Shown here in pieces: positions 8,313 to 11,418 of a stretch of 11,418 nucleotides of DNA. Source of the stretch: an uncultured Bacilli bacterium (lineage in GTDB: Bacteria; Bacillota_I; Bacilli_A; RF39; UBA660); contig CANRKE010000040.1 of NCBI GenBank assembly GCA_947631135.1, forward strand, positions 1-11,418. Reading direction: 5' to 3'. Position 1 is the first letter of the stretch. Every line of letters starts with the position of its first letter. A program made the position numbers and the translations under genes. A model generated the notes under the pieces. It saw nothing but the letters and a program-made list of their open reading frames with translations, did no database searches and was not told the DNA's origin.

Positions 8313-8324
8313 CTTAATTATCTC

Positions 8325-8624
8325 CTAGAATAATCCTGATAGTCCACTACCGTATTTACCCATTCTCTTTTCTGTTTCACTATCAATTTTGTTAAATAAA
8401 TTATTTAGTACAACCATTATACTATCTTCTAATATTTCTATGTCATCACTATCAAGATTATCTCCCATTTTAATTTTGATTTCACTTATTTCTTTTTTTC
8501 CATTAGCTTTTATACTAACTTGTGAGTTTTCTTCAGTAAACTCCATCTTTTGTATTTCTTCTTGTTCTTTCATTATGTCCTTTTGCATTTTTTGTGCTTG
8601 TTTCATTATTGCTTGCATGTTCAT
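8325..8624 (-). CDS. ybaB: YbaB/EbfC family nucleoid-associated protein
   Basis: This 99-aa protein has the family architecture: a Met-, Lys- and Gln-rich N-terminal helix (MQAIMKQAQKMQKDIMKEQEE), a central beta segment (VSIKANGKKEISEIKIK), and a C-terminal helix that includes LEDSIMVVLNNLFNKIDSE, ending in a Gly-rich tail (KYGSGLSGLF). Members form tweezer-shaped homodimers that bind DNA and associate with the nucleoid; the Bacillus equivalent is YaaK. ATG 8624 has AGAGGATGA upstream; the ATG two codons later (8618) is a less likely start. The gene sits 15 nt after dnaX and 12 nt before recR, the conserved order, which makes the identification secure despite the short length. Confidence 0.96.
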   Translation of the reverse strand: MNMQAIMKQAQKMQKDIMKEQEEIQKMEFTEENSQVSIKANGKKEISEIKIKMGDNLDSDDIEILEDSIMVVLNNLFNKIDSETEKRMGKYGSGLSGLF

Positions 8625-8639
8625 GCTATCATCCTCTTT

Positions 8640-10256
8640 CTATATTATTTGTAATACATCACTGCCAAATAATTCAATTGATTCATTAACTATTGAATTT
8701 TCTTGATTCAATATCTTATCGTAAGAAACAATTTCTTTGACATATTTATATTGTACACCATTTTTAATATTTTTTATATATTCTTTCTTTAATTTTTCCC
8801 ATTCATCAGTTGATACAGCTAAAAAGTTATATTTATTATCAAAAGAATGTTCTAATACATATTCTATTAGATATACTATATCATTTGCTCTTTGTGCCAT
8901 AGACTCATATGGAAATGTAACAATTACATTACTATCTGATGCAAGTACAACTTCACTATCTATAAGCATACCTGCTGCAATACCATATACATTATCTATT
9001 GAAAAATCATGAATTTTGTTCCATTTCGATTTAATATTATTTAAATATTTTTTATTAGCTTTAGAAAAAGTATTACTAATTCTTATTTTTTTAAGATCAT
9101 CAAAAGAATTTATTTCAACTTCTTCAATTTGTTCTTCCATCTTAGGTTCAACAACTTCTTTTGTTTCTTTTTTATTTTCTTTTTTTATTTCTTTCTTCGC
9201 CTCACTCTTTTCAACAGTTAATATTTTATTACTATTATTTTTATTTAATATGAATATTGCAGTTTCTATCAATATTTTTGGATAATTAGAATTTTTAATT
9301 TTTGCAGATAAATCATTGAAATATGATATATATTCAATTATTTTTTCTTCTGTAATATTAATTTTTTCTTCTTTTTCTATTAATATATCTCTCAATCTTA
9401 TTATTAATTCATCAACAAATTTATTTAAGTCTTTACCTTGTTCGTCAAGTTCATTAATAATAGATATATATCTTTCAACATCATTATCATTAATACATTT
9501 TATTATATTATCTAAATCATTTTTAGTAACTGTATAATTAACTGTATGTACTATATCTGTTGTTATTTCATCATCAGTATATGATATTAATTTATCTAAT
9601 AATCCAATTGCATCTCTTAATCCACCATCTGTTAAATTACTAATTTCTTTTAATGCATCATCATTAATTTTAATTTTTTCTGTATCAACAATATATTTTA
9701 ATCTCTCATAAATTTTTGTTGAACTTATTTTTTTAAAATCAAAACGTTGACATCTTGAAATTATTGTTACCGGTATTTTTTGAACTTCTGTAGTTGCTAA
9801 AATAAAAACTACATGTTGTGGTGGTTCTTCAAGAGTTTTCAACAGTGCATTAAATGCTCCCGTTGATAACATATGAACTTCATCTATTATATATACTTTA
9901 TATTTAGATATTGTTGGCATAAATTTTACTTTATCTTTTAACTCTCTTATTTCATCAACACCATTATTTGATGCAGCATCAATTTCCACAATGTCCAAAT
10001 TTGAATTATTATTTATTTGTTCACACGATTCGCATTTATTACATGCTACTCCATTTTTAACATTAGTACAATTAATTAATTTTGCTATTAATTTTGCAAC
10101 AGATGTTTTTCCTGTCCCCCTTGGTCCACAAAAAAGATAGGCATGTGATATTTTGTTATTATTTATTTCGTTTATTATTGTTTTTTTCACAACATCTTGT
10201 CCATATACTTCATTAAAATCATTAGGTCTATATTTTCTATAAAGTGCTTTGTACAT
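8640..10256 (-). CDS. dnaX: DNA polymerase III tau (and possibly gamma) subunit DnaX
   Basis: DnaX is the ATPase motor of the clamp loader and, as full-length tau, links polymerase and helicase. The 538-aa product starts MYKALYRKYRP, the family N-terminus, at ATG 10256 with AGAGGTGAT upstream; an in-frame ATG 21 nt earlier is not used by this logic. Features: Walker A GPRGTGKT (44-51), zinc-binding cysteines C63, C72, C75 and C78, Walker B DEVH (125-128), sensor-1 region FILATTE (about 151-157), SRC arginine-finger motif (167-169), the lid and collar domains to about residue 350, a Lys/Glu-rich linker (about 349-385), and a C-terminal tau domain (about 390-538). At codons 357-359 an A AAA AAA G heptamer preceded by an SD-like sequence could direct a -1 shift to a stop two codons later, giving a 361-aa gamma-like product ending at the collar boundary. 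holB in the same operon encodes its partner. Confidence 0.98.
   Translation of the reverse strand: MYKALYRKYRPNDFNEVYGQDVVKKTIINEINNNKISHAYLFCGPRGTGKTSVAKLIAKLINCTNVKNGVACNKCESCEQINNNSNLDIVEIDAASNNGVDEIRELKDKVKFMPTISKYKVYIIDEVHMLSTGAFNALLKTLEEPPQHVVFILATTEVQKIPVTIISRCQRFDFKKISSTKIYERLKYIVDTEKIKINDDALKEISNLTDGGLRDAIGLLDKLISYTDDEITTDIVHTVNYTVTKNDLDNIIKCINDNDVERYISIINELDEQGKDLNKFVDELIIRLRDILIEKEEKINITEEKIIEYISYFNDLSAKIKNSNYPKILIETAIFILNKNNSNKILTVEKSEAKKEIKKENKKETKEVVEPKMEEQIEEVEINSFDDLKKIRISNTFSKANKKYLNNIKSKWNKIHDFSIDNVYGIAAGMLIDSEVVLASDSNVIVTFPYESMAQRANDIVYLIEYVLEHSFDNKYNFLAVSTDEWEKLKKEYIKNIKNGVQYKYVKEIVSYDKILNQENSIVNESIELFGSDVLQII
9172..9207 (-). other. Candidate programmed -1 frameshift site in dnaX
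   Basis: On the coding strand, codons ATA AAA AAA GAA (9188-9177) hold the slippery heptamer A AAA AAA (9180-9186). A -1 shift would read AGA AAA TAA, stopping at 9172-9174 after 361 residues. Thirteen nt upstream lies GAGTGAGG (9200-9207), an SD-like element similar to the AGGGAG stimulator of E. coli dnaX. The codons there (GAG GCG AAG) use G-ending forms that are rare in this gene. A run of 7 A would also allow transcriptional slippage as in Thermus dnaX. Shift activity is inferred. Confidence 0.55.
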
Positions 10257-10281
10257 GCTATCACCTCTTAAACACATATAA

Positions 10282-10310
10282 ATTATATCATTTTCTTAAA
10301 TATTTATAAA
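10282..10310 (-). promoter_or_regulatory. Candidate extended -10 promoter for the dnaX operon
   Basis: TATAAT (10287-10282 on the - strand) is preceded directly by TGA, making the extended -10 form TGNTATAAT. A weak -35, TTTATA (10310-10305), sits 17 bp upstream. It lies after the tadA terminator hairpin and about 25 bp before the dnaX start, so it is well placed to drive the ten-gene operon. AT-rich context makes chance matches possible. Confidence 0.55.
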
Positions 10311-10312
10311 AC

Positions 10313-10337
10313 AAAATCAGTCTTTTTCTCTGATTTT
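10313..10337 (-). terminator. Hairpin overlapping the 3' end of tadA
   Basis: AAAATCAG (10337-10330) pairs with CTGATTTT (10320-10313) around a 9-nt loop and is followed by GTTTTAT, an imperfect U-tract. The tadA stop codon (10317-10319) lies in the second arm. It may end or attenuate SRP RNA-tadA transcription before dnaX; on the other strand it is followed by T-runs too. Confidence 0.55.
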
Positions 10338-10745
10338 TTTAAAAAATTTTTTTATAATATTTGAACACATATTATCATAATCTTTTTCTTTAATAAAAAC
10401 TATATTTTTTTTATCTTTTTCTTTTCTTTCATAATAATCTACATTATCAATTAGATAATGTATTTTTTTTATTCTTGATTCATTAATTATATTCATACAC
10501 ATCTCACATGGTTTCATCGTTACATACATTTCACATTCTGATAAATTCCATGTTTTTAATTTTTTATTTGCCTTTTGTATTGAAATAATTTCTGCATGGT
10601 CTAAAATATTATTTGTTTTTTTTCTTAAATTATAAGCACTAGATATTATTTTATTATCTTTAACTATAAGTGCACTTACAGGAACACAATTTTTTCTACT
10701 TGCTTTTTCACATAATGTCATCAACTTATTATAATAAACATTCAT
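10317..10745 (-). CDS. tadA: tRNA-specific adenosine deaminase TadA (CDA-family)
   Basis: TadA deaminates adenosine 34 of tRNA-Arg(ACG) to inosine. The 142-aa product has the zinc-dependent deaminase motifs: HAE (50-52), with His as ligand and Glu as proton shuttle, and PCEMC (79-83) with two Cys ligands, followed by SRIKKIHYLI. VPVSALIVKDNKI replaces the usual VPVGAVIV pattern, and MKPC replaces the usual LEPC, so the protein is divergent but keeps the catalytic residues. I set the start at ATG 10745, with AGGTGAT 6 nt upstream; a longer reading to 10811 would run through the SRP RNA gene and is not credible. The gene follows the SRP RNA by about 23 nt and precedes dnaX, where tadA sits in B. 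subtilis; with only divergence separating it from other cytidine deaminase-like enzymes, context adds much to the call. Confidence 0.87.
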   Translation of the reverse strand: MNVYYNKLMTLCEKASRKNCVPVSALIVKDNKIISSAYNLRKKTNNILDHAEIISIQKANKKLKTWNLSECEMYVTMKPCEMCMNIINESRIKKIHYLIDNVDYYERKEKDKKNIVFIKEKDYDNMCSNIIKKFFKKIREKD

Positions 10746-10767
10746 ATTATCACCTATAAACATAAAT

Positions 10768-10842
10768 AAAAGTGCACACAAACATTGGTTGTTAAGGCTG
10801 CTGTCTTCCAACTCTGACCTGGTTCCAACATATTTGTTGCAC
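10768..10842 (-). ncRNA. ffs: Signal recognition particle RNA, short 4.5S-like form
   Basis: The RNA scaffolds Ffh in the signal recognition particle for co-translational membrane targeting. The hallmark domain IV is at 10819-10796: GGUCAGAGUUGGAAGACAGC followed by AGCC, with the GGAA tetraloop at 10809-10806. Against the usual GGUCAGGUCCGGAAGGAAGC the tetraloop stem keeps pairing (G-C, U-A, U-G), and one internal-loop base is changed (A at 10813, normally G). The terminal stem pairs GUGCA-ACAAA at the 5' end with UUUGU-UGCAC near the 3' end (one bulged G). The 5' end is placed 7 nt after a TATAAT box; the 3' end is set at the UUUU following the stem. At about 75 nt it lacks the Alu domain of the 271-nt B. 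subtilis RNA. Confidence 0.92.
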
Positions 10843-10848
10843 GTATAT

Positions 10849-10877
10849 ATTATATTATATTTATATTTTTAATTCAA
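10849..10877 (-). promoter_or_regulatory. Sigma-A-type promoter of the SRP RNA gene
   Basis: On the - strand, TTGAAT (10877-10872) and TATAAT (10854-10849) are separated by exactly 17 bp. The predicted transcript begins at G10842, which is also the first base of the SRP RNA terminal stem. This agreement between promoter geometry and RNA fold supports both. tadA, which has no other clear promoter, is probably transcribed by read-through. Confidence 0.8.
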
Positions 10878-10910
10878 CATTTTTATTGCATTTAATTATA
10901 TTTTTATCAA

Positions 10911-10926
10911 TGTTCCACGTGGAACA
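10911..10926. other. parS centromere site 1 (ParB/Spo0J binding)
   Basis: TGTTCCACGTGGAACA is a perfect 16-bp palindrome, extended to 22 bp as CAATG...CATTG (10908-10929). It matches the chromosomal parS consensus TGTTNCACGTGAAACA with one base changed in a way that completes the palindrome. ParB loads here and spreads to organise the origin region, recruiting SMC. The dnaX neighbourhood is origin-proximal in Bacillus, as expected for parS. Confidence 0.9.
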
Positions 10927-10929
10927 TTG

Positions 10930-11094
10930 TAATTGTTTTATATTTTTTAATTAAATAATACATTATATATCAATAAATAATTCATAAATTAATATTCAAT
11001 TCAATAAATAATTTTAAATTATAATTATAAATAATATACTTATTATAGTAATATTCTTATTCTTAATATAGTATTTTTTATTTATTCTAATCAA
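10930..11094. other. Very AT-rich intergenic stretch between the two parS sites
   Basis: By hand count only about 13 of 165 bases are G or C. No reading frame of note, tRNA, or DnaA box (TTATCCACA) is seen. The stretch holds several chance TATAAT-like words but nothing that forms a convincing promoter. The AT-richness might help DNA bending or melting near parS, but nothing in the sequence proves this. Confidence 0.6.
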
Positions 11095-11110
11095 TGTTCC
11101 ACGTGAAACA
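11095..11110. other. parS centromere site 2
   Basis: TGTTCCACGTGAAACA is an exact match to the TGTTNCACGTGAAACA consensus. Its centre lies 184 bp from that of the first site. The flanking CAA and TTA are nearly the same as those around site 1. Confidence 0.92.
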
Positions 11111-11137
11111 TTACCTGTTTATATTATAATTAATATA

Positions 11138-11167
11138 AAAAAGACAATCAAAATTGAAAGTCTTTTT
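11138..11167. terminator. Intrinsic terminator downstream of the DUF6273-like gene
   Basis: AAAAAGAC (11138-11145) pairs with GTCTTTTT (11160-11167); inside, TCAA and TTGA can extend the stem. On the - strand the hairpin is followed by TTATATTAATT and stands 16 bp after the stop at 11184. It should insulate the parS and SRP RNA region from that gene. Confidence 0.8.
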
Positions 11168-11183
11168 GTTTTTATCTGCAATA

Positions 11184-11418
11184 TTATTTTTTTACAACAT
11201 AAGGATTTTGGGTTTCTCCATTTCCTTGGGTAAACAGTGTGTCAGATCTCAGATTGAAAACTGGCACAGCGGCATCCTCATTGTAGACATCATTGTCACC
11301 GAGATCACCGATCCCGTGCATAAAGAACTCACGAGCAATACCAAAGAAATAGTAAGGCGACCCCAGCCACCTCCAAGAGCTGCTTCCATATAAATAATAG
11401 TTATAATTTGATGTATAA
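11184..11418 (-). CDS. DUF6273-like surface protein, C-terminal fragment (5' partial)
   Basis: The frame is open to the window edge and reads 77 codons to TAA at 11184-11186. The tail, with SSWRWLGSPYY, then AAVPVFNLRSD and GNGETQNPYVVK, resembles the end of the DUF6273 / C-type-lectin-like module (typically WWLRSP...GVRPVxNLKSDVxxxxGdGtxxNPYxI) found at the C-terminus of many secreted Bacillota proteins. The usual Arg of VRP is Val here. No function is known for the domain; surface ligand binding is an inference from the fold family. Composition is odd: the first ten codons (edge to about 11390) and the last few are AT-rich like the rest of the window, but about 11200-11390 is near half G+C with many C- and G-ending codons, and most codons in its middle end in T or C. 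This could reflect recombination with foreign DNA or template-directed hypermutation. Confidence 0.6.
   Translation of the reverse strand, partial: YTSNYNYYLYGSSSWRWLGSPYYFFGIAREFFMHGIGDLGDNDVYNEDAAVPVFNLRSDTLFTQGNGETQNPYVVKK

Noticed and set aside
4286..10319. Mycoplasma genetic code (UGA as Trp)
   Set aside because: TGA ends rsmI, ricT, bofA and tadA at the expected lengths and Trp is coded by TGG, so the standard bacterial code applies.
10746..10811. N-terminal extension of tadA by 22 codons beginning at an upstream ATG
   Set aside because: It would translate across the 3' half of the SRP RNA including domain IV. The downstream ATG at 10745 has a proper ribosome-binding site and matches the family N-terminus.
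10843..11137. Origin of replication (oriC) in the AT-rich gap
   Set aside because: No TTATCCACA-type DnaA boxes or clusters of close variants, and dnaA is not adjacent. parS and AT-richness alone do not make an oriC.
11154..11393. Open frame of 79 codons on the + strand
   Set aside because: It runs antisense to the DUF6273-like frame, overlaps the terminator, has no ribosome-binding site, and its product resembles no family I recognise. The opposite strand shows recognisable motifs to its stop codon.
1..11418. CRISPR arrays, tRNA genes, insertion sequences, riboswitches
   Set aside because: No regularly spaced direct repeats, no tRNA cloverleaf with a TTCRA arm, no transposase or terminal inverted repeats, and no recognisable aptamer core were seen on either strand.

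Overview
The window comes from a very AT-rich bacterium that uses the standard bacterial code: TGA is a stop in pth's upstream neighbour rsmI, in ricT, bofA and tadA, and Trp is TGG. Gene content and order match the origin-proximal tadA-dnaX-ybaB-recR-bofA-holB-ricT-trmN-rsmI-pth-mfd block of Bacillus subtilis, in a trimmed form. Together with a very short SRP RNA, this suggests an uncultured, genome-reduced member of the Bacilli (or a Mollicutes-related gut or host-associated lineage). The exact taxon cannot be read from the sequence.

Layout. At the left edge (1-423, + strand) lies the 3' end of a collagen-like surface protein with a BclA-type C-terminal head. It converges on mfd across a bidirectional terminator that includes the last codons of mfd. 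From 451 to 10256 ten genes lie on the - strand, packed with overlaps or short gaps: mfd, pth, rsmI, a YabB/TrmN-type methyltransferase, ricT, holB, bofA, recR, ybaB/ebfC and dnaX (listed right to left in transcription). An extended -10 promoter sits just upstream of dnaX. Upstream of it is tadA, which ends in a hairpin, and upstream of tadA a roughly 75-nt SRP RNA gene with a clear promoter. An AT-rich intergenic region follows (about 92% A+T in its core) with two parS centromere sites 184 bp apart, then a terminator, and at the right edge the C-terminal end of a DUF6273-like protein.

How the genes work together. dnaX and holB encode the clamp-loader subunits tau/gamma and delta-prime. recR and mfd serve recombinational and transcription-coupled repair, and ybaB is a nucleoid-associated protein. 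tadA, trmN, rsmI and pth serve tRNA and rRNA modification and peptidyl-tRNA recycling. ricT is an RNase Y specificity factor in the Bacillus model, and the SRP RNA serves membrane targeting. parS marks the origin domain for ParB loading.

The most interesting points are: (1) an abrupt island of about 190 bp with balanced base composition inside the C-terminal DUF6273-like reading frame, rich in NNC/NNT codons; (2) a candidate programmed -1 frameshift site in dnaX with a Shine-Dalgarno-like stimulator, giving a predicted 361-aa gamma-like product; (3) the paired parS sites; (4) a minimal SRP RNA lying before tadA instead of after it; and (5) a short BofA homologue whose ribosome-binding site lies inside a hairpin.
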